Source of the DNA: JAJYTL01 sp046705265
GTDB lineage: Bacteria; Pseudomonadota; Alphaproteobacteria; Ferrovibrionales; Ferrovibrionaceae
Assembly: GCA_046705265.1 (NCBI GenBank)
Contig: JBJKQL010000103.1
Coordinates: 1 to 64,000, forward strand
Length of the DNA: 64,000 nucleotides
Direction of reading: 5' to 3'
The first letter of the stretch is position 1. Each line of letters starts with the position of its first letter. The translations under genes were made by a program, and so were the position numbers. The notes under the pieces are model-generated. The model was not told the DNA's origin. It saw only the letters and a list, made by a program, of their open reading frames with translations, and made no database searches. Below are positions 35,379 through 44,784 of this stretch, piece after piece.

Positions 35379-35410
35379 AGAGGGGCCGCGGCGTGCGGCC
35401 CCTCTTTTGT
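35379..35410 (+). terminator. Rho-independent terminator of groESL
   Basis: Perfect 11-bp stem, AGAGGGGCCGC (35379-35389) with GCGGCCCCTCT (35395-35405), loop GGCGT, followed by TTTGTTT. Confidence 0.92.
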
Positions 35411-35675
35411 TTGCTTGGTCGTTATTTGGCATTGCGGCGCGTGGCTGGCATTTGTCCAGGACTTGTTTCTCCGGAGTGGTGACGAATGACGAGCTTAATC
35501 CTTCTGTCTGAGCGACGTGGAGAAGAAAGGGGGACGGTGGCTTGATGCGCCGAAATCCCCCAATTTTCCCACGGAACTGCGCGACCTGATCATCGCCGCG
35601 GCTCGCCGCGATTCGCGACAATCGGGTTACACCGTGGGGCCCTGTAACGGGCTTTCTTGCCGACGCTTCTAGGCC
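35411..35675. other. Intergenic between groEL terminator and lipid-transport operon
   Basis: No convincing gene or RNA. Presumably holds the promoter of the Mla-type operon. Confidence 0.4.
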
Positions 35676-36809
35676 ATGCCATTCTCGCTCACCATGGCAG
35701 CGTCGATCACCATCCGACCAGAAGAGGATCGGGCCCTGCTCTGTCCTAGCGGACGGTGGGAAATTGCCAACGCGGCCCAGCTGGACCGGCTCTTGCGCGA
35801 GCTTTCGCTGCCTGATCGGCGGGTCACAATTGACCTCGACGGCATCGAGGCAATGGACACGGCCGGCGCCTGGCTTCTCGTTAGAACGCTGAAGCGCTTG
35901 GAAGCGCAGGGGCTTGTCGCCGACTTTTCCGGCGGCAAAGCTGCCTATCATCTCCTTCTCGATCAGCTCGAAGCAGCCGCACAGGCTCCCGAAGCGCCGG
36001 CGGCGGTGTCGCCGCTCGCCGACTGGTTTGTCCGCATCGGCACGGCAACAGCGGTTTTCAGCGCCGGCATCGTTGGTTTCCTGCTCTTTCTTGGTCAGGT
36101 CGTCACGACTCTCGGTCGAATCGTGATACAGCCACGGAGGCTTCGCGTCACGGCCATCATCAACCACATTGAAACGACCGGTGTTACCGCACTGCCGATC
36201 ATCGGCTTGGTGTCATTTCTGATTGGCGTCGTGCTCGCCTATCAGGCGGAAGTGGAGCTTCGCCGCTATGGCGCGACGAGCGCGGTGATCTACATCACCG
36301 CGACCGCAATCATGCGCGAGTTTGGTGTCCTTCTGACCGCGATTATGGTGGCAGGGCGCTCGGGCAGCGCCTTCACGGCGGAAATCGGTACCATGGTCGT
36401 TGGCGAGGAGGTCGATGCGCTGCGCACACTCGGTCTCGATCCCATCGAGATTTTGGTGATTCCCCGCCTCATCGCGCTGGTTGTCGCCGTTCCGCTTCTT
36501 TCCTTCTTCGCCGATATTCTCGGTCTTCTCGGCAGCAGCCTTCTTTCGTGGGTCGCGATCGGCCTTAGCCCCGCGCTTTACATCCATCAATTGGGCGAGA
36601 TTTCGATCACTCATTTCTGGGTCGGAATGGTAAAGGCGCCGGTTTTTGCCGTGATTATCGCGTTGATCGGCTGCTACGAGGGGCTTCGCGCGGCGGGTAG
36701 CGCCGAAAGCGTCGGTCGTCAGACGACGCGCTCGGTGGTCGAAGCGGTCTTTGTCGTGATCGTGCTGGACGCTCTGTTCTCGGTGTTTTTCGATGTCCTC
36801 GGCATCTGA
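35676..36809 (+). CDS. MlaE-type ABC transporter permease with N-terminal STAS domain
   Basis: A 377-residue fusion. Residues 1-105 form a STAS/MlaB-like domain (VTIDLDGIEAMDTAGAWLLV near residue 50, where STAS phospho- or nucleotide-binding loops lie). Residues 115-377 are the MlaE permease with five helices, including LPIIGLVSFLIGVVLAYQ, the coupling-helix region MREFGVLLTAIMVAGRSGSAFTAEIGTM (about 210-238) and the GLDPIEILVIPRLIA segment. The protein moves phospholipids between membranes with the ATPase, MCE protein and lipoprotein encoded next. ATG 35676 is used; ATG 35694 is possible. The next gene overlaps by 17 bp. Confidence 0.9.
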   Translation: MPFSLTMAASITIRPEEDRALLCPSGRWEIANAAQLDRLLRELSLPDRRVTIDLDGIEAMDTAGAWLLVRTLKRLEAQGLVADFSGGKAAYHLLLDQLEAAAQAPEAPAAVSPLADWFVRIGTATAVFSAGIVGFLLFLGQVVTTLGRIVIQPRRLRVTAIINHIETTGVTALPIIGLVSFLIGVVLAYQAEVELRRYGATSAVIYITATAIMREFGVLLTAIMVAGRSGSAFTAEIGTMVVGEEVDALRTLGLDPIEILVIPRLIALVVAVPLLSFFADILGLLGSSLLSWVAIGLSPALYIHQLGEISITHFWVGMVKAPVFAVIIALIGCYEGLRAAGSAESVGRQTTRSVVEAVFVVIVLDALFSVFFDVLGI

Positions 36810-37593
36810 ACGAGAAGCCGTGATCCGCGTGCGCGGGCTTGCCGTCGGTTTTGACCGGCAGCTCGTGCTGGAGAACGCGGACCTCGATGTCTATCGGAAC
36901 GAAATACTCGGCGTCGTGGGCGGCTCTGGGACCGGCAAGTCGCTGCTGCTCCGCACCATCCTTGGCCTTGTGCCGTGCCGGACAGGCCGCGTCGAAATCT
37001 TCGGCCGGGACATCGCAACGCTTAATGGCGAACAACGACGGCGCACCGAGCGCCGCTTTGGAGTCCTCTTTCAGGGCGGCGCTTTGTTTTCCTCCCTCAC
37101 GGTGGCTGAGAACGTCGCACTGCCGCTTCGCGAGCATGTTGGTTTGACGGCGGCGCTTGCGGGGGAGATCGCGGCGGTCAAACTGGCTCTGGTTGGACTC
37201 AATCCCGCGGTGGACGGCAGGAAGTACCCGTCGGAACTTTCCGGTGGCATGACGAAGCGTGCTGCGCTCGCACGGGCAATCGCGCTCGACCCCGAGGTCC
37301 TGTTTCTTGACGAGCCGACCGGCGGTCTCGATCCCATCGGCGCCGCGGCATTCGACCGGTTGATCCAGGATCTGAAGCAAACCCTCGGGCTCACGCTCTT
37401 CATGGTCACGCACGATCTGGACTCGCTGGTCACGATTTGCGACCGTATCGCAGTACTTGCGGACCGCCGTGTTTTGACAACCGGCTCGATCGAGGAATTG
37501 CGGGCCGAGACCCATCCCTGGGTAAGGGCCTATTTCCACGGACCGCGCGCGGCGCATTTCTTTGGCCCGGAAGCGTTGAGCCGGAGCGGATGA
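36793..37593 (+). CDS. MlaF-type ABC transporter ATP-binding protein
   Basis: A 266-residue ATPase. It has Walker A GGSGTGKSLLLRTIL near residue 44, Q-loop LFQGGALFSSLTVAENVALP, signature LSGGMTKRAALARAIA, Walker B EVLFLDEPTGGLDP, and H-loop VTHDLDSL. The SGGM-TKR signature and GALFSSLTV Q-loop are typical of MlaF/Ttg2A-type lipid transporters. The start overlaps the permease gene; a GTG at 36821 is an alternative. It powers the permease encoded upstream. Confidence 0.93.
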   Translation: MSSASEREAVIRVRGLAVGFDRQLVLENADLDVYRNEILGVVGGSGTGKSLLLRTILGLVPCRTGRVEIFGRDIATLNGEQRRRTERRFGVLFQGGALFSSLTVAENVALPLREHVGLTAALAGEIAAVKLALVGLNPAVDGRKYPSELSGGMTKRAALARAIALDPEVLFLDEPTGGLDPIGAAAFDRLIQDLKQTLGLTLFMVTHDLDSLVTICDRIAVLADRRVLTTGSIEELRAETHPWVRAYFHGPRAAHFFGPEALSRSG

Positions 37594-37594
37594 T

Positions 37595-38560
37595 ATGGAG
37601 ACGAAAGCGCATTATTTTGTCGTTGGAGTCGTCGTCGTGGCGCTTCTGCTCGGCGGCATGGCCTTTGCCGTATGGCTCGGCCACCTCAGCCTGCGGGGGA
37701 GGACCGCAACATACCGCATCTTCTTCACGCAATCGGTGGCGGGGCTCGGCGTCGGTAGCCAAGTCCTATTCAACGGCGTGCCCGTTGGCACAGTAAGCTC
37801 GATCGCCATCGATCGTCGCGATTCGCGCCGCGTGAAGGTGAAGATTCACATCAATCGGGAGGTGCCGGTACGAGCGGATTCGATCGCCACTATCGGGCTC
37901 CAGGGCATTACCGGCGTTGCCCTCGTAGATATTTCGCCTGGTACGCCCGGTGCGCCGCTCCTTGTGCGCAAGCCTGGCGGTCTCGCGCCGAAAATTCCGT
38001 CACAACCCTCGGAACTCACCAGCGTCATACAAAGCGTGCCCCAGGTCGTGAAGGAGATGAAGACGCTGATCGAGCATCTCGATCGCATCGCAAGCCCCGA
38101 TAATGTTCGAAACTTGAAGGCGATTCTGGCAAATACCGCCACCATTACCAGCGTGGTCGCCTCGGAGCGCGCGGATTTGACGAAAACCATCGCCGCGGCT
38201 GCCGCCACGTCGGCCAAGCTCGCCCGCCTCGTGGATACGGCCGAAGCGAGCTTGGCTGCGGCTCACGCCACCTTTTCCAGCACCGCACGGTTAACCAAGG
38301 ACGATGTGCCGAAGCTTGTCGACAATATGCGCGCCACATCTCGTGCCCTGACCGCTGCGGCCAATCAGGTCAATGCCATGGTGGCGGAAAATAGGGCCTC
38401 TCTTCATCGCTTCTCTACCACCGGCCTTCCACGCTTGACGCGCCTCTTGAGTCAAACCGATCAGGTGGTTCAACAGTTGTCCCGTACCGTGCAGAAGATC
38501 GACGACAACCCTTCAGTGCTGTTCTATGGCGAAAAGGTGCCCGAACGCACTCTGCGATGA
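37595..38560 (+). CDS. MCE-domain lipid-binding protein (MlaD/PqiB-like)
   Basis: A 321-residue periplasmic protein anchored by one N-terminal helix (residues 9-30, VVGVVVVALLLGGMAFAVWL). The MCE domain covers about 38-120, with YRIFFTQSVAGLGVGSQVLFNGVPVGTV and IGLQGITGVALVDISPG. The rest is a long alpha-helical, Ala/Thr-rich segment (about 150-310) ending near the outer leaflet. MCE proteins assemble as hexameric rings that form the hydrophobic passage for lipids. It starts 1 bp after the ATPase stop. Confidence 0.92.
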   Translation: METKAHYFVVGVVVVALLLGGMAFAVWLGHLSLRGRTATYRIFFTQSVAGLGVGSQVLFNGVPVGTVSSIAIDRRDSRRVKVKIHINREVPVRADSIATIGLQGITGVALVDISPGTPGAPLLVRKPGGLAPKIPSQPSELTSVIQSVPQVVKEMKTLIEHLDRIASPDNVRNLKAILANTATITSVVASERADLTKTIAAAAATSAKLARLVDTAEASLAAAHATFSSTARLTKDDVPKLVDNMRATSRALTAAANQVNAMVAENRASLHRFSTTGLPRLTRLLSQTDQVVQQLSRTVQKIDDNPSVLFYGEKVPERTLR

Positions 38561-38584
38561 GGACTTGACCATGAGGTGGCCCCG

Positions 38585-39262
38585 ATGACGTCCCGGCGGG
38601 TCTTGAGCAAATCGCGGGTGCGGCCAGAACGGCTGGCGTTCGCGCTTCTCTCGGCGCTTTGGCTCGGGGGTTGCGTGCGATTTCCATCCTTGGGAGAGGC
38701 GCCGAGGTTTTACGAACTTGCGCCGAATCTGGCCGCACGCTCGGTGCCGCGCCAGCCGGTAGTCTGGCAACTCGCGGTCGACGAACCGACGGCCCCGGCC
38801 GCGCTTGATACGGACCGCATAGCGCTCAGGCCCAATCCCCTACAAATCGAATACTACGGCCATGCGCGCTGGGCGGATCCGGTGCCAAAGATGGTGCAGC
38901 GGCTGCTTATCAAAGGTTTTGAGCAAAGCGGCCGCATCGTCGGCGTGGGGGCAGCCGGCATGGGCCTCAGGGCCGATTATGAACTACATAGCGAGCTGTG
39001 GAATTTTACCGCCAATTACCGGGGCGGCAGCAGGTCCCCCACAGTGCGCGTTCGGCTGGTCGTCAAAATCATGCGCGAGGCGGATGGTACGATAATCGCG
39101 ATGCGAAGCTTCGCGGCGAACGTACCTGCCGCAAGCGACACCATGGGGGGCGTGACCGAAGCCTTTGATCGGGCACTCGGACGAGTGATTGACGCCGTGG
39201 TTCCATGGGTCCTTGCCGCTCCGCGTTCCCGCTCACGGCTCATGGGAACTCGCCAGCAGTAA
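38585..39262 (+). CDS. ABC-type transport auxiliary lipoprotein (PqiC-like)
   Basis: A 225-residue lipoprotein. The signal peptide (residues 1-25) ends in a lipobox LGGC, giving an acylated Cys near residue 26. The mature part begins with APRFYELAPN, as in PqiC-family proteins, and contains VWQLAVDEPTAPAALDTDRIAL and ADPVPKMVQRLLIKGFEQSG. Such lipoproteins connect MCE systems to the outer membrane. ATG 38585 follows GAGGTGG; the frame extends to a GTG at 38576. Last gene of the four-gene lipid-transport operon. Confidence 0.83.
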   Translation: MTSRRVLSKSRVRPERLAFALLSALWLGGCVRFPSLGEAPRFYELAPNLAARSVPRQPVVWQLAVDEPTAPAALDTDRIALRPNPLQIEYYGHARWADPVPKMVQRLLIKGFEQSGRIVGVGAAGMGLRADYELHSELWNFTANYRGGSRSPTVRVRLVVKIMREADGTIIAMRSFAANVPAASDTMGGVTEAFDRALGRVIDAVVPWVLAAPRSRSRLMGTRQQ

Positions 39263-39504
39263 CGGCGGTATCAGGCGCAACTGTAAGGGCGGCGGCACGG
39301 CCGAAGGCCGATCTTTTGTTCGTCATACGCCCATTTCTTTTGTTTTCAGGGTACTCCTTTCACCCTATATCTTTCACGCACGGGGCCAAGCGGATTTCGG
39401 TTTGGGCGACGCCTGGGGTTGGCTTGTGGATTAATGGCCGGGGACGCGGGCGTGTGCCGCGCGGACATGGGCCACGCCCACGGTACAGGAGCAAGAACTA
39501 CAGA

Positions 39505-42500
39505 ATGGTGAAGGCGGCCTACGGTGTTTCTTTTGACGAGCTTTACCATCGTGACGGGTTGGCTCGCCTCGACCGCGCGTTCCTCGACTTCCTTGGCGTC
39601 GCCGACCCGGATCTGAAGGGCCGTCTCGAGCTTGGCCGGGCGGCGCCCGATAGCCTCGACCACGCAGGGCATTCGGCACTCATGCTGGCGCTCGGCCCGC
39701 ATCTGGACGATTTTATCGCGGATTTTTTCGATATTCGCGCCGAAGTTCAGGCGCTTGCCGCCCGCCATCACAAGCTCGCGCCGCTTTATGCCTGCAAGCG
39801 TCTCTTCGTGCAGCGCCAGGCGATGAAGAAATTCAAGCCGGCGGAGGCCGAAGGCTTTGACGGGCCCGCGCTCGAGGCGGCGCTTGCGGAGCGAATCGGC
39901 GACGTCTTCGACGAGCTTGCCTTTGCCACGGCATTGACGGCTTGGGAGGCAGCGGCGGACACCCATGCCAACGATCTCGATCTCGCGCTCCGATATGCCG
40001 CCTGGGCGGCACTGACGCCCGAAGGCAAGGCGCGCCACCACCGGGGCGTGCTGTTCAAGGCTCCCGCCAAGCTCGATCCTGACAACCTCATTGCTCTGGT
40101 CCGCGAAGATAAGGGGGGCGTCGTCAGCTATAGCCTGCCTGATGACCACCTGCGTCGGCGCGAGGGCTTCGCGCTTACCGATACCGGCACCGATCTCAAA
40201 GGCGCGTTAGACGAGGTCAACTACTGCATCTGGTGTCATCACCAGGGCAAGGATTCATGCTCCCATGGTTTCCGCGAGAAACCGGCGAAGGACGCGGCGC
40301 CCGGTACCCCCGGCGCCTTCCGCGAGAATGCGTTCGGCGTCAAGCTCACCGGCTGCCCGCTGGAAGAGTGCATCTCGGAATTTCAGGAGATGAAGGCTGC
40401 AGGCCAAGTTCTCGCCGCGCTTGCCGCCATCACGCTCGACAATCCGATGGCGGCAGCAACCGGGCACCGCATCTGCAACGACTGCATGAAGGGCTGCATC
40501 TATCAGAAGCAGGAGCCGGTCAATATTCCCCAGTCGGAGACGCGGACGCTGCGCGACGTTCTCGAACTGCCGTATGGATTCGAGATCTACAGCCTGTTGA
40601 CGCGCTGGAACCCGATGGATCTCCACCGCCCTTACCCGAAGGCTCCGAGTGGTCGGCGGGTTCTGATCGTCGGTATGGGGCCTGCCGGCTTCACTCTTGC
40701 CCATCAGCTGATGAACGAAGGTCATATGGTGGTCGGCATCGATGGCCTGAAGATCGAGCCGCTGCCCGCGGAAATATCCGGCGTCGATGCGTTCGGTCGC
40801 CGCCAGCCGTTCCGGCCGATCCGCGACGTGAACGAGCTTTACGAATCTCTCGATCATCGGTTGATGGCGGGTTTTGGCGGCGTCGCCGAATACGGCATCA
40901 CCGTCCGCTGGGACAAGAATTTCCTGAAGCTGATCCGCCTGCTGATCGAGCGGCGCGGCGAATTTTCGCTGTTCGGCGGTGTCCGCTTTGGCAGCACCCT
41001 TTCAACCGCGGATGCTTTCGCACTTGGCTTCGACCACGTGGCACTTGCGGTTGGTGCCGGACGTCCGACCGTGCTTGACATGCCGAATGGCCTTGCGCGC
41101 GGCGTGCGCACGGCTTCCGATTTTCTCATGGCGCTGCAGCTCACCGGCGCTGCGAAAGAGGATTCGATCGCCAATATGCAGATCCGCCTTCCGGTGGTGG
41201 TGATCGGCGGTGGCTTGACCGCGGTCGACGCAGCAACCGAATCGCTCGCCTATTATCCGGCGCAAGTCGAAAAGTTTCTCCGCCGCTACGAAATCATAGT
41301 CGGAGAACGGGGCGAAGCGGCCGTGCGCGCGCCCTGGACGCCCGACGAAGCGGCGATCGCCGATACGTTCCTCGACCATGCCCGACAGATTCGGGTCGAG
41401 CGACAGAATGCGGCGCGCGAGGCGCGCCCGGCGCGCATCCGTGAGCTTCTACAAGGATGGGGCGGCGTCACCATCGCCTACCGCAAACGCTTGATCGACA
41501 GCCCGTCGTATACCCTGAACCATGAAGAAGTGGCGAAGGCGCTTGAAGAGGGGATCCGATTCGCCGAGGCGCTCGACCCGCGGGCGGTAGAGGTGGATCG
41601 CTTCGGCCATGCTGCCGCGATCCGTATGGCGGTGATGCGGCGCGATGAAGACGGGAATTGGACGGAGAGCGGCGAGGCGGTGCTGCCCGCGGCCTCGATC
41701 CTGATCGCGGCCGGCACCCAACCCAACACCGTGCTGGCGCGCGAGGAACATGAAGACTTTCCTATTTCGCGACGCTATTTCCAGGCTTGCGACGAGGATG
41801 GCAATCCGGTGACGCCCGAGCGCGCGATATCGAAGCCGGATGCGGTACGGGTCCTGTTGAAGAAGCGCGAAGACGGCCGTTTCATGAGCTTCTTCGGCGA
41901 CGTTCACCCATCCTACTTCGGTAACGTTGTTAAGGCCATGGCGAGCGCGAAGCAGGGTTATCCGACCCTGAGCCGTGTTCTCGGCCGCCATGCGCCGGCC
42001 TCGGATCTGGACGACAAGGCCTTCCTCGCGCGGCTCGACAAAGGGCTCCGTGCCAAAGTCGAGGCGGTGAATCGCCTCGCGCCGAACATCGTCGAGGTGG
42101 TCGTGCAGGCGCCCTTCGCCGCCCGGCGCTTCCGCCCGGGCCAATTCTATCGACTGCAGAACTACGAAACATTTGCCATGCGCACCGAAGGCACCACGCT
42201 TGCCATGGAAGGGATCGCTCTGACGGGCGCTTCGGTTGACGAGGAAAAGGGCTTGATCTCGACCATCGCGCTGGAGATGGGTGGCTCCTCCGATCTGTGC
42301 ACCTTTCTTGCTCCCGGCGAGCCGGTCGTGTTAATGGGGCCGACGGGGGCACCGACTGAAATTCCGCCCGGCATTACTGTCGCGCTGCTCGGCGGCGGGC
42401 TTGGCAATGCGGTTCTGTTCTCGATCGGGGCGGCATTGCGTGCCGCGGGATCGCGCGTCCTCTATTTTGCCGCCTATCGCAAGCCGGCCGATCGCTACAA

Positions 42501-43026
42501 GGAGGCCGAGATCGAGCGCGCTGCCGATCTCGTTGTCTGGTGCTGCGAAGAGGCGCCGGGCTTCACCCCAAGCCGGCCGCAGGACCGGAGTTTCGTCGGC
42601 AATGTGATACAGGCGATGACGGCTTACGCGTCGGGCGCACTCGGCCCGGTACCCATTCCGGTACAGGAGGTAGATCGCATAATCGCCATCGGTTCCGACC
42701 GCATGATGGCGGCGGTGGCGGCGGCGCGGTCGGCCGAGCTTCGGCCCTATCTCCGCCCCGATCACGTGGCAATCGGCTCCATTAACTCGCCGATGCAATG
42801 CATGATGAAGGAAATCTGCGCCCAGTGCCTGCAGCCGCATGTCGATCCGCAGACCGGAAAGACGGTTTATGTCTTTTCCTGCTTCAACCAGGATCAACCC
42901 TTGGATAGCGTCGATTTCGTCGGCCTTGCTGCCAGGCTCGGACAGAATGCCACGACCGAGAAGTTGACCCGGCAGTGGATCGATCGCTGCCTCGTGCGTC
43001 TCGAAAAACGTCCGCAGGTCGCATAA
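39505..43026 (+). CDS. Giant Nfn-like FAD/iron-sulfur oxidoreductase (GltD-NfnA fusion)
   Basis: An 1173-residue protein. Residues 1-240 are helical and unrecognised. Residues 240-345 match the GltD/NfnB ferredoxin-like domain: Cys241, 244, 252 (CIWCHHQGKDSCSHG), Cys284 and 289 (GCPLEECI), Cys324, 327 and 331 (RICNDCMKGC). Residues 385-840 are the GltD FAD/NAD(P) domain (RRVLIVGMGPAGFTLAHQL; VVVIGGGLTAVDAATESLAYY). About 850-1173 resemble NfnA/PyrK: FRPGQFYRLQNYE, GPTGAPTEIP, ALLGGGLGNAVLF and a C-terminal cysteine set (QCMMKEICAQCLQPH...SC) for [2Fe-2S]. This suggests a single-chain electron-bifurcating transhydrogenase or an anaplerotic electron-transfer enzyme (inference). ATG 39505 has AGGAG upstream at long spacing; the frame is open to 39205, inside the lipoprotein gene. 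No partner dehydrogenase is adjacent. Confidence 0.82.
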   Translation: MVKAAYGVSFDELYHRDGLARLDRAFLDFLGVADPDLKGRLELGRAAPDSLDHAGHSALMLALGPHLDDFIADFFDIRAEVQALAARHHKLAPLYACKRLFVQRQAMKKFKPAEAEGFDGPALEAALAERIGDVFDELAFATALTAWEAAADTHANDLDLALRYAAWAALTPEGKARHHRGVLFKAPAKLDPDNLIALVREDKGGVVSYSLPDDHLRRREGFALTDTGTDLKGALDEVNYCIWCHHQGKDSCSHGFREKPAKDAAPGTPGAFRENAFGVKLTGCPLEECISEFQEMKAAGQVLAALAAITLDNPMAAATGHRICNDCMKGCIYQKQEPVNIPQSETRTLRDVLELPYGFEIYSLLTRWNPMDLHRPYPKAPSGRRVLIVGMGPAGFTLAHQLMNEGHMVVGIDGLKIEPLPAEISGVDAFGRRQPFRPIRDVNELYESLDHRLMAGFGGVAEYGITVRWDKNFLKLIRLLIERRGEFSLFGGVRFGSTLSTADAFALGFDHVALAVGAGRPTVLDMPNGLARGVRTASDFLMALQLTGAAKEDSIANMQIRLPVVVIGGGLTAVDAATESLAYYPAQVEKFLRRYEIIVGERGEAAVRAPWTPDEAAIADTFLDHARQIRVERQNAAREARPARIRELLQGWGGVTIAYRKRLIDSPSYTLNHEEVAKALEEGIRFAEALDPRAVEVDRFGHAAAIRMAVMRRDEDGNWTESGEAVLPAASILIAAGTQPNTVLAREEHEDFPISRRYFQACDEDGNPVTPERAISKPDAVRVLLKKREDGRFMSFFGDVHPSYFGNVVKAMASAKQGYPTLSRVLGRHAPASDLDDKAFLARLDKGLRAKVEAVNRLAPNIVEVVVQAPFAARRFRPGQFYRLQNYETFAMRTEGTTLAMEGIALTGASVDEEKGLISTIALEMGGSSDLCTFLAPGEPVVLMGPTGAPTEIPPGITVALLGGGLGNAVLFSIGAALRAAGSRVLYFAAYRKPADRYKEAEIERAADLVVWCCEEAPGFTPSRPQDRSFVGNVIQAMTAYASGALGPVPIPVQEVDRIIAIGSDRMMAAVAAARSAELRPYLRPDHVAIGSINSPMQCMMKEICAQCLQPHVDPQTGKTVYVFSCFNQDQPLDSVDFVGLAARLGQNATTEKLTRQWIDRCLVRLEKRPQVA

Positions 43027-43083
43027 GACAGCGCCGCGGCAAGGCGGCTCTCTTTATCTTTTTTCACGGAGTGCGATTTTTCT

Positions 43084-44784
43084 ATGAGCAAGGCGCAAGG
43101 TCTCGACCGCGGTCTTACCGATTACGGCGATCCGGACTTCTCCCGCTATCTGCGCCGTAGCTTCGCGCAATCGATGGGCTATTCGCGCATACTTCTGTCA
43201 AAGCCGACGGTCGGCATCGCCCAATCGACGAGCGGATTCAACAATTGCCACCGTCATTTTCCGGAGCTGACTGAGGCCGTCAAACGCGGTGTCCTTGCGG
43301 CGGGCGGTTTGCCGATCGACTTTCCGACGATTTCGCTCGGCGAGGCCTTCCTACAGCCGACCAGCATGATGTTCCGGAATCTGATGGCGATGGATGTTGA
43401 GGAGATGGTGCGCGCCCAGCCCATGGACTCGGTGGTTCTGCTTGGCGGCTGCGACAAAACATTGCCGGCTCTGCTCATGGGCGCGGCTTCGGTCGACCGG
43501 CCGGCAGTGGCGCTGATCGGCGGCTCCATGGTGGCGATGCCGTTTGAAGGCGAGCGGCTCGGCGCCTGCACTGATTGCCGGCGTTTCTGGGCTGAGTTTC
43601 GCGGCGGCCGCATTGATCGCGAGCGGATCGATGATATCGAGTCCCACCTTGCCGTCACCGCCGGGACCTGCGCGGTGATGGGCACGGCTTCGACCATGGC
43701 GGCGGTTGCCGAAGCCTTGGGTATGACCTTGCCCGGCACGGCGGCGATTCCGGCCGTCCATGCGGATCGGCTGCGCGCCGCCGCCGGGAGGGGCCGCCAC
43801 CCCGTAAACCACGCCAAGGCCAGCGGGCCGAAGCCGAGCGAGATAATCACCGAGAAATCGATCGAGAACGCGCTTCGCGTCATTCTCGCCATCGGCGGTT
43901 CGACCAATGCGCTTGTCCACCTTGCCGCGATCGCCGGACGACGCGGCATCCGCGTGCCACTCGGTCGCCTCAATCGGATCAGCGACGAAACGCCGGTTCT
44001 CGTCGATCTCAAGCCAACCGGGCGCCACTATCTGCCCGACCTTTTCGCCGCTGGCGGTCTCGGCGCCGTGCTCCGCGAGATGACGGATTTGCTTCATCTC
44101 GACTGCCTAACCGTTACCGGCGAGACGCTGGGTCAAAGACTCTCTGGGCAACTGGCCTACGTTGACCGCGAGGTGATCCGTCGCCGCGCCGAACCGGTCC
44201 AGGCGGACGGCGGGCTCGTCGCGCTCTTCGGCACGCTGGCGCCGGACGGCGCCGTCCTTAAGCGCTCTGCCGCCAGTCCCAGCCTGTTCGAGCGCGAGGC
44301 GAGGGCCGTGGTCTTCACCTCGCTTGAAGACCTGAGCCGGCGGATTGACGATCCCGATCTCGACGTTGCGGCAGACGATTTCCTGGTGCTGCAGAACGCG
44401 GGGCCGCGCGCCGCGGGCATGCCGGAGGCCGGCTATCTGCCGATCCCTGCGAAGCTCGCCCGCGCCGGCGTCAAGGACATGGTGCGGATTTCGGATGCCC
44501 GCATGAGCGGCACGGCCTACGGCACCGTGGTGCTGCACGTGGCGCCCGAGGCCGCGGCTGGCGGCCCGCTCGGATTGGTACGAAGCGGCGATCGCATCCG
44601 GCTTTCGGTCAAGGAACGGAAGCTCGATCTTCTCGTCGATGCGGCGGCGCTCGATCGACGGCGGGCCGAGACCACGTTGAAGCCGCCGCCGGCCCGCGGC
44701 TACCGCCGGCTTTATCATGAGCATGTCACGCAGGCGCCGGAGGGTTGTGACTTCGACTTCCTGCAAGAGTCTCCACCAAGATGA
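43084..44784 (+). CDS. IlvD/Edd-family dehydratase, copy 1
   Basis: A 566-residue [Fe-S] dehydratase. The cluster cysteines are in FNNCHRHFPEL, LGGCDKTLPALLMGAAS and AGTCAVMGTASTMAAVAEAL, followed by LPGTAAIPAVHADRL. Further family motifs are AIGGSTNALVHLAAIAGR, AGGLGAVLREM, APDGAVLKRSAAS, and VRISDARMSGTAYGTVVLHVAPE (within 460-490). It dehydrates a sugar acid or dihydroxy acid; real IlvD proteins differ in the N-terminal segment, so branched-chain amino acid synthesis is less likely. It is 57 bp downstream of the giant oxidoreductase and overlaps the amidotransferase gene by ATGA, so the three may be one operon. Confidence 0.9.
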   Translation: MSKAQGLDRGLTDYGDPDFSRYLRRSFAQSMGYSRILLSKPTVGIAQSTSGFNNCHRHFPELTEAVKRGVLAAGGLPIDFPTISLGEAFLQPTSMMFRNLMAMDVEEMVRAQPMDSVVLLGGCDKTLPALLMGAASVDRPAVALIGGSMVAMPFEGERLGACTDCRRFWAEFRGGRIDRERIDDIESHLAVTAGTCAVMGTASTMAAVAEALGMTLPGTAAIPAVHADRLRAAAGRGRHPVNHAKASGPKPSEIITEKSIENALRVILAIGGSTNALVHLAAIAGRRGIRVPLGRLNRISDETPVLVDLKPTGRHYLPDLFAAGGLGAVLREMTDLLHLDCLTVTGETLGQRLSGQLAYVDREVIRRRAEPVQADGGLVALFGTLAPDGAVLKRSAASPSLFEREARAVVFTSLEDLSRRIDDPDLDVAADDFLVLQNAGPRAAGMPEAGYLPIPAKLARAGVKDMVRISDARMSGTAYGTVVLHVAPEAAAGGPLGLVRSGDRIRLSVKERKLDLLVDAAALDRRRAETTLKPPPARGYRRLYHEHVTQAPEGCDFDFLQESPPR

